A stretch of DNA of 64,000 nt from Aphanomyces cochlioides (Eukaryota > Oomycota > Saprolegniomycetes > Saprolegniales > Verrucalvaceae), in assembly GCA_019828595.1 (NCBI GenBank), contig JAHQRK010000025.1, positions 620,001 to 684,000 of the forward strand. Reading direction: 5' to 3'. Positions within the stretch are counted from its first letter, which is position 1. Each line of letters begins with the position of its first letter. Shown here piece by piece: positions 13,016 to 27,432 of the stretch. A model generated the notes under the pieces. It searched no databases. It was not told the origin of the DNA and worked only from the letters and a program-made list of their open reading frames with translations. The translations under genes and the position numbers were made by a program.

Positions 13016-13846
13016 AACTTTTTCCCTTTTTACACTCCAAGCCATTCGGCGTACTTTGAGCGACTCCTATTGTTTTCTCGTCACTCACGATGATGTCTAC
13101 TCTCATTTGTCTTGAACAAACACACTATCCAACCTGTCGTTCACGACACATCCTTGAAACCACACTTTTGACCCGCCATTTCGCGCAAATGACATGCATC
13201 CTTACAAGTACGATTTTTTCAAGAAAGACTGCAAGGAATCCTTTACTCACCTTCCTATTTCACAGTCTGCTCGGGTCCATTTTATTCTGTCTACTTGCAC
13301 AATCAGATGGTCCGAAGGAGTCCATTTTATGTAACGCGTTCGTTGTAACCAAACGCATTTCAGAGCACACATTGGATGTATATACTGATCTTATTTCGCC
13401 GTCCGTGTCTCTGTCCATGTTGACTCTTGTGTGTCTCTTTTCAGGCTTTACAAGTCGCATGTTATCGTTCCTCCAATCGATGAATATCAAGATGACGTAC
13501 GAAATGACACAAGTGGACAGAAAACCATCGACTACAATGTGGGACGCAAATGAAACTGCGAGAGGACCGAGACAGGGAATCTGTCGAGCGTAAAACAAAG
13601 TAATGAGACGACAGAGAGAGTGTGTATGTCTTTTGTTTTTTTGCATATGCATGTTTGTTGCATGCAGAGAGATGAATACGAGTGGGTACAAAACCGATCG
13701 AGGAGGTGGTATGAAGTTTGGAGTATCGGTCGTAGAAGGAGTATGAAAGTGTGAATGATTGTGTGTTGATGCGAGGAGGTGTAGCGTATGCGAATGGTGT
13801 GTATTGATGCGTTTTGATGTGTGGTGCGTTGTGTGTCTCTCAGGAA

Positions 13847-13918
13847 GGTTCTATAGTGTAATGGTTAGCACCCCGGACTTTGAATCCTGTATTCCGGGTT
13901 CGAATCCCGGTAGAACCT
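13847..13918 (+). tRNA. tRNA-Gln(TTG), copy 16
   Basis: Same sequence as the copy at 332; 901-bp unit. Confidence 0.97.
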
Positions 13919-14747
13919 AACTTTTTCCCTTTTTACACTCCAAGCCATTCGGCGTACTTTGAGCGACTCCTATTGTTTTCTCGTCACTCACGATGATGTC
14001 TACTCTCATTTGTCTTGAACAAACACACTATCCAACCTGTCGTTCACGACACATCCTTGAAACCACACTTTTGACCCGCCATTTCGCGCAAATGACATGC
14101 ATCCTTACAAGTACGATTTTCAAGAAAGACTGCAAGGAATCCTTTACTCACCTTCCTATTTCACAGTCTGCTCGGGTCCATTTTATTCTGTCTACTTGCA
14201 CAATCAGATGGTCCGAAGGAGTCCATTTTATGTAACGCGTTCGTTGTAACCAAACGCATTTCAGAGCACACATTGGATGTATATACTGATCTTATTTCGC
14301 CGTCCGTGTCTCTGTCCATGTTGACTCTTGTGTGTCTCTTTTCAGGCTTTACAAGTCGCATGTTATCGTTCCTCCAATCGATGAATATCAAGATGACGTA
14401 CGAAATGACACAAGTGGACAGAAAACCATCGACTACAATGTGGGACGCAAATGAAACTGCGAGAGGACCGAGACAGGGAATCTGTCGAGCGTAAAACAAA
14501 GTAATGAGACGACAGAGAGAGTGTGTATGTCTTTTGTTTTTTTGCATATGCATGTTTGTTGCATGCAGAGAGATGAATACGAGTGGGTACAAAACCGATC
14601 GAGGAGGTGGTATGAAGTTTGGAGTATCGGTCGTAGAAGGAGTATGAAAGTGTGAATGATTGTGTGTTGATGCGAGGAGGTGTAGCGTATGCGAATGGTG
14701 TGTATTGATGCGTTTTGATGTGTGGTGCGTTGTGTGTCTCTCAGGAA

Positions 14748-14819
14748 GGTTCTATAGTGTAATGGTTAGCACCCCGGACTTTGAATCCTGTATTCCGGGT
14801 TCGAATCCCGGTAGAACCT
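14748..14819 (+). tRNA. tRNA-Gln(TTG), copy 17
   Basis: Same sequence as the copy at 332; 901-bp unit. Confidence 0.97.
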
Positions 14820-15648
14820 AACTTTTTCCCTTTTTACACTCCAAGCCATTCGGCGTACTTTGAGCGACTCCTATTGTTTTCTCGTCACTCACGATGATGT
14901 CTACTCTCATTTGTCTTGAACAAACACACTATCCAACCTGTCGTTCACGACACATCCTTGAAACCACACTTTTGACCCGCCATTTCGCGCAAATGACATG
15001 CATCCTTACAAGTACGATTTTCAAGAAAGACTGCAAGGAATCCTTTACTCACCTTCCTATTTCACAGTCTGCTCGGGTCCATTTTATTCTGTCTACTTGC
15101 ACAATCAGATGGTCCGAAGGAGTCCATTTTATGTAACGCGTTCGTTGTAACCAAACGCATTTCAGAGCACACATTGGATGTATATACTGATCTTATTTCG
15201 CCGTCCGTGTCTCTGTCCATGTTGACTCTTGTGTGTCTCTTTTCAGGCTTTACAAGTCGCATGTTATCGTTCCTCCAATCGATGAATATCAAGATGACGT
15301 ACGAAATGACACAAGTGGACAGAAAACCATCGACTACAATGTGGGACGCAAATGAAACTGCGAGAGGACCGAGACAGGGAATCTGTCGAGCGTAAAACAA
15401 AGTAATGAGACGACAGAGAGAGTGTGTATGTCTTTTGTTTTTTTGCATATGCATGTTTGTTGCATGCAGAGAGATGAATACGAGTGGGTACAAAACCGAT
15501 CGAGGAGGTGGTATGAAGTTTGGAGTATCGGTCGTAGAAGGAGTATGAAAGTGTGAATGATTGTGTGTTGATGCGAGGAGGTGTAGCGTATGCGAATGGT
15601 GTGTATTGATGCGTTTTGATGTGTGGTGCGTTGTGTGTCTCTCAGGAA

Positions 15649-15720
15649 GGTTCTATAGTGTAATGGTTAGCACCCCGGACTTTGAATCCTGTATTCCGGG
15701 TTCGAATCCCGGTAGAACCT
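15649..15720 (+). tRNA. tRNA-Gln(TTG), copy 18
   Basis: The tRNA is unchanged, but the terminator tract downstream is T4-C3-T7, giving a 902-bp unit. The first T-run is thereby one base shorter. Confidence 0.97.
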
Positions 15721-16550
15721 AACTTTTCCCTTTTTTTACACTCCAAGCCATTCGGCGTACTTTGAGCGACTCCTATTGTTTTCTCGTCACTCACGATGAT
15801 GTCTACTCTCATTTGTCTTGAACAAACACACTATCCAACCTGTCGTTCACGACACATCCTTGAAACCACACTTTTGACCCGCCATTTCGCGCAAATGACA
15901 TGCATCCTTACAAGTACGATTTTCAAGAAAGACTGCAAGGAATCCTTTACTCACCTTCCTATTTCACAGTCTGCTCGGGTCCATTTTATTCTGTCTACTT
16001 GCACAATCAGATGGTCCGAAGGAGTCCATTTTATGTAACGCGTTCGTTGTAACCAAACGCATTTCAGAGCACACATTGGATGTATATACTGATCTTATTT
16101 CGCCGTCCGTGTCTCTGTCCATGTTGACTCTTGTGTGTCTCTTTTCAGGCTTTACAAGTCGCATGTTATCGTTCCTCCAATCGATGAATATCAAGATGAC
16201 GTACGAAATGACACAAGTGGACAGAAAACCATCGACTACAATGTGGGACGCAAATGAAACTGCGAGAGGACCGAGACAGGGAATCTGTCGAGCGTAAAAC
16301 AAAGTAATGAGACGACAGAGAGAGTGTGTATGTCTTTTGTTTTTTTGCATATGCATGTTTGTTGCATGCAGAGAGATGAATACGAGTGGGTACAAAACCG
16401 ATCGAGGAGGTGGTATGAAGTTTGGAGTATCGGTCGTAGAAGGAGTATGAAAGTGTGAATGATTGTGTGTTGATGCGAGGAGGTGTAGCGTATGCGAATG
16501 GTGTGTATTGATGCGTTTTGATGTGTGGTGCGTTGTGTGTCTCTCAGGAA

Positions 16551-16622
16551 GGTTCTATAGTGTAATGGTTAGCACCCCGGACTTTGAATCCTGTATTCCG
16601 GGTTCGAATCCCGGTAGAACCT
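16551..16622 (+). tRNA. tRNA-Gln(TTG), copy 19
   Basis: Same sequence as the copy at 332; 901-bp unit. Confidence 0.97.
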
Positions 16623-17451
16623 AACTTTTTCCCTTTTTACACTCCAAGCCATTCGGCGTACTTTGAGCGACTCCTATTGTTTTCTCGTCACTCACGATGA
16701 TGTCTACTCTCATTTGTCTTGAACAAACACACTATCCAACCTGTCGTTCACGACACATCCTTGAAACCACACTTTTGACCCGCCATTTCGCGCAAATGAC
16801 ATGCATCCTTACAAGTACGATTTTCAAGAAAGACTGCAAGGAATCCTTTACTCACCTTCCTATTTCACAGTCTGCTCGGGTCCATTTTATTCTGTCTACT
16901 TGCACAATCAGATGGTCCGAAGGAGTCCATTTTATGTAACGCGTTCGTTGTAACCAAACGCATTTCAGAGCACACATTGGATGTATATACTGATCTTATT
17001 TCGCCGTCCGTGTCTCTGTCCATGTTGACTCTTGTGTGTCTCTTTTCAGGCTTTACAAGTCGCATGTTATCGTTCCTCCAATCGATGAATATCAAGATGA
17101 CGTACGAAATGACACAAGTGGACAGAAAACCATCGACTACAATGTGGGACGCAAATGAAACTGCGAGAGGACCGAGACAGGGAATCTGTCGAGCGTAAAA
17201 CAAAGTAATGAGACGACAGAGAGAGTGTGTATGTCTTTTGTTTTTTTGCATATGCATGTTTGTTGCATGCAGAGAGATGAATACGAGTGGGTACAAAACC
17301 GATCGAGGAGGTGGTATGAAGTTTGGAGTATCGGTCGTAGAAGGAGTATGAAAGTGTGAATGATTGTGTGTTGATGCGAGGAGGTGTAGCGTATGCGAAT
17401 GGTGTGTATTGATGCGTTTTGATGTGTGGTGCGTTGTGTGTCTCTCAGGAA

Positions 17452-17523
17452 GGTTCTATAGTGTAATGGTTAGCACCCCGGACTTTGAATCCTGTATTCC
17501 GGGTTCGAATCCCGGTAGAACCT
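17452..17523 (+). tRNA. tRNA-Gln(TTG), copy 20
   Basis: Heads the 900-bp unit with a lost G near 18226. Confidence 0.97.
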
Positions 17524-18351
17524 AACTTTTTCCCTTTTTACACTCCAAGCCATTCGGCGTACTTTGAGCGACTCCTATTGTTTTCTCGTCACTCACGATG
17601 ATGTCTACTCTCATTTGTCTTGAACAAACACACTATCCAACCTGTCGTTCACGACACATCCTTGAAACCACACTTTTGACCCGCCATTTCGCGCAAATGA
17701 CATGCATCCTTACAAGTACGATTTTCAAGAAAGACTGCAAGGAATCCTTTACTCACCTTCCTATTTCACAGTCTGCTCGGGTCCATTTTATTCTGTCTAC
17801 TTGCACAATCAGATGGTCCGAAGGAGTCCATTTTATGTAACGCGTTCGTTGTAACCAAACGCATTTCAGAGCACACATTGGATGTATATACTGATCTTAT
17901 TTCGCCGTCCGTGTCTCTGTCCATGTTGACTCTTGTGTGTCTCTTTTCAGGCTTTACAAGTCGCATGTTATCGTTCCTCCAATCGATGAATATCAAGATG
18001 ACGTACGAAATGACACAAGTGGACAGAAAACCATCGACTACAATGTGGGACGCAAATGAAACTGCGAGAGGACCGAGACAGGGAATCTGTCGAGCGTAAA
18101 ACAAAGTAATGAGACGACAGAGAGAGTGTGTATGTCTTTTGTTTTTTTGCATATGCATGTTTGTTGCATGCAGAGAGATGAATACGAGTGGGTACAAAAC
18201 CGATCGAGGAGGTGGTATGAAGTTTGAGTATCGGTCGTAGAAGGAGTATGAAAGTGTGAATGATTGTGTGTTGATGCGAGGAGGTGTAGCGTATGCGAAT
18301 GGTGTGTATTGATGCGTTTTGATGTGTGGTGCGTTGTGTGTCTCTCAGGAA

Positions 18352-18423
18352 GGTTCTATAGTGTAATGGTTAGCACCCCGGACTTTGAATCCTGTATTCC
18401 GGGTTCGAATCCCGGTAGAACCT
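18352..18423 (+). tRNA. tRNA-Gln(TTG), copy 21
   Basis: Same sequence as the copy at 332; 901-bp unit. Confidence 0.97.
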
Positions 18424-19252
18424 AACTTTTTCCCTTTTTACACTCCAAGCCATTCGGCGTACTTTGAGCGACTCCTATTGTTTTCTCGTCACTCACGATG
18501 ATGTCTACTCTCATTTGTCTTGAACAAACACACTATCCAACCTGTCGTTCACGACACATCCTTGAAACCACACTTTTGACCCGCCATTTCGCGCAAATGA
18601 CATGCATCCTTACAAGTACGATTTTCAAGAAAGACTGCAAGGAATCCTTTACTCACCTTCCTATTTCACAGTCTGCTCGGGTCCATTTTATTCTGTCTAC
18701 TTGCACAATCAGATGGTCCGAAGGAGTCCATTTTATGTAACGCGTTCGTTGTAACCAAACGCATTTCAGAGCACACATTGGATGTATATACTGATCTTAT
18801 TTCGCCGTCCGTGTCTCTGTCCATGTTGACTCTTGTGTGTCTCTTTTCAGGCTTTACAAGTCGCATGTTATCGTTCCTCCAATCGATGAATATCAAGATG
18901 ACGTACGAAATGACACAAGTGGACAGAAAACCATCGACTACAATGTGGGACGCAAATGAAACTGCGAGAGGACCGAGACAGGGAATCTGTCGAGCGTAAA
19001 ACAAAGTAATGAGACGACAGAGAGAGTGTGTATGTCTTTTGTTTTTTTGCATATGCATGTTTGTTGCATGCAGAGAGATGAATACGAGTGGGTACAAAAC
19101 CGATCGAGGAGGTGGTATGAAGTTTGGAGTATCGGTCGTAGAAGGAGTATGAAAGTGTGAATGATTGTGTGTTGATGCGAGGAGGTGTAGCGTATGCGAA
19201 TGGTGTGTATTGATGCGTTTTGATGTGTGGTGCGTTGTGTGTCTCTCAGGAA

Positions 19253-19324
19253 GGTTCTATAGTGTAATGGTTAGCACCCCGGACTTTGAATCCTGTATTC
19301 CGGGTTCGAATCCCGGTAGAACCT
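19253..19324 (+). tRNA. tRNA-Gln(TTG), copy 22
   Basis: Same sequence as the copy at 332; 901-bp unit. Confidence 0.97.
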
Positions 19325-20153
19325 AACTTTTTCCCTTTTTACACTCCAAGCCATTCGGCGTACTTTGAGCGACTCCTATTGTTTTCTCGTCACTCACGAT
19401 GATGTCTACTCTCATTTGTCTTGAACAAACACACTATCCAACCTGTCGTTCACGACACATCCTTGAAACCACACTTTTGACCCGCCATTTCGCGCAAATG
19501 ACATGCATCCTTACAAGTACGATTTTCAAGAAAGACTGCAAGGAATCCTTTACTCACCTTCCTATTTCACAGTCTGCTCGGGTCCATTTTATTCTGTCTA
19601 CTTGCACAATCAGATGGTCCGAAGGAGTCCATTTTATGTAACGCGTTCGTTGTAACCAAACGCATTTCAGAGCACACATTGGATGTATATACTGATCTTA
19701 TTTCGCCGTCCGTGTCTCTGTCCATGTTGACTCTTGTGTGTCTCTTTTCAGGCTTTACAAGTCGCATGTTATCGTTCCTCCAATCGATGAATATCAAGAT
19801 GACGTACGAAATGACACAAGTGGACAGAAAACCATCGACTACAATGTGGGACGCAAATGAAACTGCGAGAGGACCGAGACAGGGAATCTGTCGAGCGTAA
19901 AACAAAGTAATGAGACGACAGAGAGAGTGTGTATGTCTTTTGTTTTTTTGCATATGCATGTTTGTTGCATGCAGAGAGATGAATACGAGTGGGTACAAAA
20001 CCGATCGAGGAGGTGGTATGAAGTTTGGAGTATCGGTCGTAGAAGGAGTATGAAAGTGTGAATGATTGTGTGTTGATGCGAGGAGGTGTAGCGTATGCGA
20101 ATGGTGTGTATTGATGCGTTTTGATGTGTGGTGCGTTGTGTGTCTCTCAGGAA

Positions 20154-20225
20154 GGTTCTATAGTGTAATGGTTAGCACCCCGGACTTTGAATCCTGTATT
20201 CCGGGTTCGAATCCCGGTAGAACCT
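20154..20225 (+). tRNA. tRNA-Gln(TTG), copy 23
   Basis: Same sequence as the copy at 332; 901-bp unit. Confidence 0.97.
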
Positions 20226-21054
20226 AACTTTTTCCCTTTTTACACTCCAAGCCATTCGGCGTACTTTGAGCGACTCCTATTGTTTTCTCGTCACTCACGA
20301 TGATGTCTACTCTCATTTGTCTTGAACAAACACACTATCCAACCTGTCGTTCACGACACATCCTTGAAACCACACTTTTGACCCGCCATTTCGCGCAAAT
20401 GACATGCATCCTTACAAGTACGATTTTCAAGAAAGACTGCAAGGAATCCTTTACTCACCTTCCTATTTCACAGTCTGCTCGGGTCCATTTTATTCTGTCT
20501 ACTTGCACAATCAGATGGTCCGAAGGAGTCCATTTTATGTAACGCGTTCGTTGTAACCAAACGCATTTCAGAGCACACATTGGATGTATATACTGATCTT
20601 ATTTCGCCGTCCGTGTCTCTGTCCATGTTGACTCTTGTGTGTCTCTTTTCAGGCTTTACAAGTCGCATGTTATCGTTCCTCCAATCGATGAATATCAAGA
20701 TGACGTACGAAATGACACAAGTGGACAGAAAACCATCGACTACAATGTGGGACGCAAATGAAACTGCGAGAGGACCGAGACAGGGAATCTGTCGAGCGTA
20801 AAACAAAGTAATGAGACGACAGAGAGAGTGTGTATGTCTTTTGTTTTTTTGCATATGCATGTTTGTTGCATGCAGAGAGATGAATACGAGTGGGTACAAA
20901 ACCGATCGAGGAGGTGGTATGAAGTTTGGAGTATCGGTCGTAGAAGGAGTATGAAAGTGTGAATGATTGTGTGTTGATGCGAGGAGGTGTAGCGTATGCG
21001 AATGGTGTGTATTGATGCGTTTTGATGTGTGGTGCGTTGTGTGTCTCTCAGGAA

Positions 21055-21126
21055 GGTTCTATAGTGTAATGGTTAGCACCCCGGACTTTGAATCCTGTAT
21101 TCCGGGTTCGAATCCCGGTAGAACCT
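21055..21126 (+). tRNA. tRNA-Gln(TTG), copy 24
   Basis: Heads the 900-bp unit with a lost G near 21225. Confidence 0.97.
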
Positions 21127-21954
21127 AACTTTTTCCCTTTTTACACTCCAAGCCATTCGGCGTACTTTGAGCGACTCCTATTGTTTTCTCGTCACTCACG
21201 ATGATGTCTACTCTCATTTGTCTTAACAAACACACTATCCAACCTGTCGTTCACGACACATCCTTGAAACCACACTTTTGACCCGCCATTTCGCGCAAAT
21301 GACATGCATCCTTACAAGTACGATTTTCAAGAAAGACTGCAAGGAATCCTTTACTCACCTTCCTATTTCACAGTCTGCTCGGGTCCATTTTATTCTGTCT
21401 ACTTGCACAATCAGATGGTCCGAAGGAGTCCATTTTATGTAACGCGTTCGTTGTAACCAAACGCATTTCAGAGCACACATTGGATGTATATACTGATCTT
21501 ATTTCGCCGTCCGTGTCTCTGTCCATGTTGACTCTTGTGTGTCTCTTTTCAGGCTTTACAAGTCGCATGTTATCGTTCCTCCAATCGATGAATATCAAGA
21601 TGACGTACGAAATGACACAAGTGGACAGAAAACCATCGACTACAATGTGGGACGCAAATGAAACTGCGAGAGGACCGAGACAGGGAATCTGTCGAGCGTA
21701 AAACAAAGTAATGAGACGACAGAGAGAGTGTGTATGTCTTTTGTTTTTTTGCATATGCATGTTTGTTGCATGCAGAGAGATGAATACGAGTGGGTACAAA
21801 ACCGATCGAGGAGGTGGTATGAAGTTTGGAGTATCGGTCGTAGAAGGAGTATGAAAGTGTGAATGATTGTGTGTTGATGCGAGGAGGTGTAGCGTATGCG
21901 AATGGTGTGTATTGATGCGTTTTGATGTGTGGTGCGTTGTGTGTCTCTCAGGAA

Positions 21955-22026
21955 GGTTCTATAGTGTAATGGTTAGCACCCCGGACTTTGAATCCTGTAT
22001 TCCGGGTTCGAATCCCGGTAGAACCT
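21955..22026 (+). tRNA. tRNA-Gln(TTG), copy 25
   Basis: Same sequence as the copy at 332; 901-bp unit. Confidence 0.97.
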
Positions 22027-22855
22027 AACTTTTTCCCTTTTTACACTCCAAGCCATTCGGCGTACTTTGAGCGACTCCTATTGTTTTCTCGTCACTCACG
22101 ATGATGTCTACTCTCATTTGTCTTGAACAAACACACTATCCAACCTGTCGTTCACGACACATCCTTGAAACCACACTTTTGACCCGCCATTTCGCGCAAA
22201 TGACATGCATCCTTACAAGTACGATTTTCAAGAAAGACTGCAAGGAATCCTTTACTCACCTTCCTATTTCACAGTCTGCTCGGGTCCATTTTATTCTGTC
22301 TACTTGCACAATCAGATGGTCCGAAGGAGTCCATTTTATGTAACGCGTTCGTTGTAACCAAACGCATTTCAGAGCACACATTGGATGTATATACTGATCT
22401 TATTTCGCCGTCCGTGTCTCTGTCCATGTTGACTCTTGTGTGTCTCTTTTCAGGCTTTACAAGTCGCATGTTATCGTTCCTCCAATCGATGAATATCAAG
22501 ATGACGTACGAAATGACACAAGTGGACAGAAAACCATCGACTACAATGTGGGACGCAAATGAAACTGCGAGAGGACCGAGACAGGGAATCTGTCGAGCGT
22601 AAAACAAAGTAATGAGACGACAGAGAGAGTGTGTATGTCTTTTGTTTTTTTGCATATGCATGTTTGTTGCATGCAGAGAGATGAATACGAGTGGGTACAA
22701 AACCGATCGAGGAGGTGGTATGAAGTTTGGAGTATCGGTCGTAGAAGGAGTATGAAAGTGTGAATGATTGTGTGTTGATGCGAGGAGGTGTAGCGTATGC
22801 GAATGGTGTGTATTGATGCGTTTTGATGTGTGGTGCGTTGTGTGTCTCTCAGGAA

Positions 22856-22927
22856 GGTTCTATAGTGTAATGGTTAGCACCCCGGACTTTGAATCCTGTA
22901 TTCCGGGTTCGAATCCCGGTAGAACCT
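22856..22927 (+). tRNA. tRNA-Gln(TTG), copy 26
   Basis: Same sequence as the copy at 332; 901-bp unit. Confidence 0.97.
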
Positions 22928-23756
22928 AACTTTTTCCCTTTTTACACTCCAAGCCATTCGGCGTACTTTGAGCGACTCCTATTGTTTTCTCGTCACTCAC
23001 GATGATGTCTACTCTCATTTGTCTTGAACAAACACACTATCCAACCTGTCGTTCACGACACATCCTTGAAACCACACTTTTGACCCGCCATTTCGCGCAA
23101 ATGACATGCATCCTTACAAGTACGATTTTCAAGAAAGACTGCAAGGAATCCTTTACTCACCTTCCTATTTCACAGTCTGCTCGGGTCCATTTTATTCTGT
23201 CTACTTGCACAATCAGATGGTCCGAAGGAGTCCATTTTATGTAACGCGTTCGTTGTAACCAAACGCATTTCAGAGCACACATTGGATGTATATACTGATC
23301 TTATTTCGCCGTCCGTGTCTCTGTCCATGTTGACTCTTGTGTGTCTCTTTTCAGGCTTTACAAGTCGCATGTTATCGTTCCTCCAATCGATGAATATCAA
23401 GATGACGTACGAAATGACACAAGTGGACAGAAAACCATCGACTACAATGTGGGACGCAAATGAAACTGCGAGAGGACCGAGACAGGGAATCTGTCGAGCG
23501 TAAAACAAAGTAATGAGACGACAGAGAGAGTGTGTATGTCTTTTGTTTTTTTGCATATGCATGTTTGTTGCATGCAGAGAGATGAATACGAGTGGGTACA
23601 AAACCGATCGAGGAGGTGGTATGAAGTTTGGAGTATCGGTCGTAGAAGGAGTATGAAAGTGTGAATGATTGTGTGTTGATGCGAGGAGGTGTAGCGTATG
23701 CGAATGGTGTGTATTGATGCGTTTTGATGTGTGGTGCGTTGTGTGTCTCTCAGGAA

Positions 23757-23828
23757 GGTTCTATAGTGTAATGGTTAGCACCCCGGACTTTGAATCCTGT
23801 ATTCCGGGTTCGAATCCCGGTAGAACCT
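23757..23828 (+). tRNA. tRNA-Gln(TTG), copy 27
   Basis: Same sequence as the copy at 332; 901-bp unit. Confidence 0.97.
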
Positions 23829-24657
23829 AACTTTTTCCCTTTTTACACTCCAAGCCATTCGGCGTACTTTGAGCGACTCCTATTGTTTTCTCGTCACTCA
23901 CGATGATGTCTACTCTCATTTGTCTTGAACAAACACACTATCCAACCTGTCGTTCACGACACATCCTTGAAACCACACTTTTGACCCGCCATTTCGCGCA
24001 AATGACATGCATCCTTACAAGTACGATTTTCAAGAAAGACTGCAAGGAATCCTTTACTCACCTTCCTATTTCACAGTCTGCTCGGGTCCATTTTATTCTG
24101 TCTACTTGCACAATCAGATGGTCCGAAGGAGTCCATTTTATGTAACGCGTTCGTTGTAACCAAACGCATTTCAGAGCACACATTGGATGTATATACTGAT
24201 CTTATTTCGCCGTCCGTGTCTCTGTCCATGTTGACTCTTGTGTGTCTCTTTTCAGGCTTTACAAGTCGCATGTTATCGTTCCTCCAATCGATGAATATCA
24301 AGATGACGTACGAAATGACACAAGTGGACAGAAAACCATCGACTACAATGTGGGACGCAAATGAAACTGCGAGAGGACCGAGACAGGGAATCTGTCGAGC
24401 GTAAAACAAAGTAATGAGACGACAGAGAGAGTGTGTATGTCTTTTGTTTTTTTGCATATGCATGTTTGTTGCATGCAGAGAGATGAATACGAGTGGGTAC
24501 AAAACCGATCGAGGAGGTGGTATGAAGTTTGGAGTATCGGTCGTAGAAGGAGTATGAAAGTGTGAATGATTGTGTGTTGATGCGAGGAGGTGTAGCGTAT
24601 GCGAATGGTGTGTATTGATGCGTTTTGATGTGTGGTGCGTTGTGTGTCTCTCAGGAA

Positions 24658-24729
24658 GGTTCTATAGTGTAATGGTTAGCACCCCGGACTTTGAATCCTG
24701 TATTCCGGGTTCGAATCCCGGTAGAACCT
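24658..24729 (+). tRNA. tRNA-Gln(TTG), copy 28
   Basis: Same sequence as the copy at 332; 901-bp unit. Confidence 0.97.
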
Positions 24730-25558
24730 AACTTTTTCCCTTTTTACACTCCAAGCCATTCGGCGTACTTTGAGCGACTCCTATTGTTTTCTCGTCACTC
24801 ACGATGATGTCTACTCTCATTTGTCTTGAACAAACACACTATCCAACCTGTCGTTCACGACACATCCTTGAAACCACACTTTTGACCCGCCATTTCGCGC
24901 AAATGACATGCATCCTTACAAGTACGATTTTCAAGAAAGACTGCAAGGAATCCTTTACTCACCTTCCTATTTCACAGTCTGCTCGGGTCCATTTTATTCT
25001 GTCTACTTGCACAATCAGATGGTCCGAAGGAGTCCATTTTATGTAACGCGTTCGTTGTAACCAAACGCATTTCAGAGCACACATTGGATGTATATACTGA
25101 TCTTATTTCGCCGTCCGTGTCTCTGTCCATGTTGACTCTTGTGTGTCTCTTTTCAGGCTTTACAAGTCGCATGTTATCGTTCCTCCAATCGATGAATATC
25201 AAGATGACGTACGAAATGACACAAGTGGACAGAAAACCATCGACTACAATGTGGGACGCAAATGAAACTGCGAGAGGACCGAGACAGGGAATCTGTCGAG
25301 CGTAAAACAAAGTAATGAGACGACAGAGAGAGTGTGTATGTCTTTTGTTTTTTTGCATATGCATGTTTGTTGCATGCAGAGAGATGAATACGAGTGGGTA
25401 CAAAACCGATCGAGGAGGTGGTATGAAGTTTGGAGTATCGGTCGTAGAAGGAGTATGAAAGTGTGAATGATTGTGTGTTGATGCGAGGAGGTGTAGCGTA
25501 TGCGAATGGTGTGTATTGATGCGTTTTGATGTGTGGTGCGTTGTGTGTCTCTCAGGAA

Positions 25559-25630
25559 GGTTCTATAGTGTAATGGTTAGCACCCCGGACTTTGAATCCT
25601 GTATTCCGGGTTCGAATCCCGGTAGAACCT
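25559..25630 (+). tRNA. tRNA-Gln(TTG), copy 29
   Basis: Same sequence as the copy at 332; 901-bp unit. Confidence 0.97.
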
Positions 25631-26459
25631 AACTTTTTCCCTTTTTACACTCCAAGCCATTCGGCGTACTTTGAGCGACTCCTATTGTTTTCTCGTCACT
25701 CACGATGATGTCTACTCTCATTTGTCTTGAACAAACACACTATCCAACCTGTCGTTCACGACACATCCTTGAAACCACACTTTTGACCCGCCATTTCGCG
25801 CAAATGACATGCATCCTTACAAGTACGATTTTCAAGAAAGACTGCAAGGAATCCTTTACTCACCTTCCTATTTCACAGTCTGCTCGGGTCCATTTTATTC
25901 TGTCTACTTGCACAATCAGATGGTCCGAAGGAGTCCATTTTATGTAACGCGTTCGTTGTAACCAAACGCATTTCAGAGCACACATTGGATGTATATACTG
26001 ATCTTATTTCGCCGTCCGTGTCTCTGTCCATGTTGACTCTTGTGTGTCTCTTTTCAGGCTTTACAAGTCGCATGTTATCGTTCCTCCAATCGATGAATAT
26101 CAAGATGACGTACGAAATGACACAAGTGGACAGAAAACCATCGACTACAATGTGGGACGCAAATGAAACTGCGAGAGGACCGAGACAGGGAATCTGTCGA
26201 GCGTAAAACAAAGTAATGAGACGACAGAGAGAGTGTGTATGTCTTTTGTTTTTTTGCATATGCATGTTTGTTGCATGCAGAGAGATGAATACGAGTGGGT
26301 ACAAAACCGATCGAGGAGGTGGTATGAAGTTTGGAGTATCGGTCGTAGAAGGAGTATGAAAGTGTGAATGATTGTGTGTTGATGCGAGGAGGTGTAGCGT
26401 ATGCGAATGGTGTGTATTGATGCGTTTTGATGTGTGGTGCGTTGTGTGTCTCTCAGGAA

Positions 26460-26531
26460 GGTTCTATAGTGTAATGGTTAGCACCCCGGACTTTGAATCC
26501 TGTATTCCGGGTTCGAATCCCGGTAGAACCT
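26460..26531 (+). tRNA. tRNA-Gln(TTG), copy 30
   Basis: Same sequence as the copy at 332; 901-bp unit. Confidence 0.97.
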
Positions 26532-27360
26532 AACTTTTTCCCTTTTTACACTCCAAGCCATTCGGCGTACTTTGAGCGACTCCTATTGTTTTCTCGTCAC
26601 TCACGATGATGTCTACTCTCATTTGTCTTGAACAAACACACTATCCAACCTGTCGTTCACGACACATCCTTGAAACCACACTTTTGACCCGCCATTTCGC
26701 GCAAATGACATGCATCCTTACAAGTACGATTTTCAAGAAAGACTGCAAGGAATCCTTTACTCACCTTCCTATTTCACAGTCTGCTCGGGTCCATTTTATT
26801 CTGTCTACTTGCACAATCAGATGGTCCGAAGGAGTCCATTTTATGTAACGCGTTCGTTGTAACCAAACGCATTTCAGAGCACACATTGGATGTATATACT
26901 GATCTTATTTCGCCGTCCGTGTCTCTGTCCATGTTGACTCTTGTGTGTCTCTTTTCAGGCTTTACAAGTCGCATGTTATCGTTCCTCCAATCGATGAATA
27001 TCAAGATGACGTACGAAATGACACAAGTGGACAGAAAACCATCGACTACAATGTGGGACGCAAATGAAACTGCGAGAGGACCGAGACAGGGAATCTGTCG
27101 AGCGTAAAACAAAGTAATGAGACGACAGAGAGAGTGTGTATGTCTTTTGTTTTTTTGCATATGCATGTTTGTTGCATGCAGAGAGATGAATACGAGTGGG
27201 TACAAAACCGATCGAGGAGGTGGTATGAAGTTTGGAGTATCGGTCGTAGAAGGAGTATGAAAGTGTGAATGATTGTGTGTTGATGCGAGGAGGTGTAGCG
27301 TATGCGAATGGTGTGTATTGATGCGTTTTGATGTGTGGTGCGTTGTGTGTCTCTCAGGAA

Positions 27361-27432
27361 GGTTCTATAGTGTAATGGTTAGCACCCCGGACTTTGAATC
27401 CTGTATTCCGGGTTCGAATCCCGGTAGAACCT
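27361..27432 (+). tRNA. tRNA-Gln(TTG), copy 31
   Basis: Same sequence as the copy at 332; 901-bp unit. Confidence 0.97.

Noticed and set aside
13090..13593. 167-codon fusion frame in one unit
   Set aside because: Produced by the two extra T at 13214-13219 joining two spacer frames; likely a sequence error or neutral variant.
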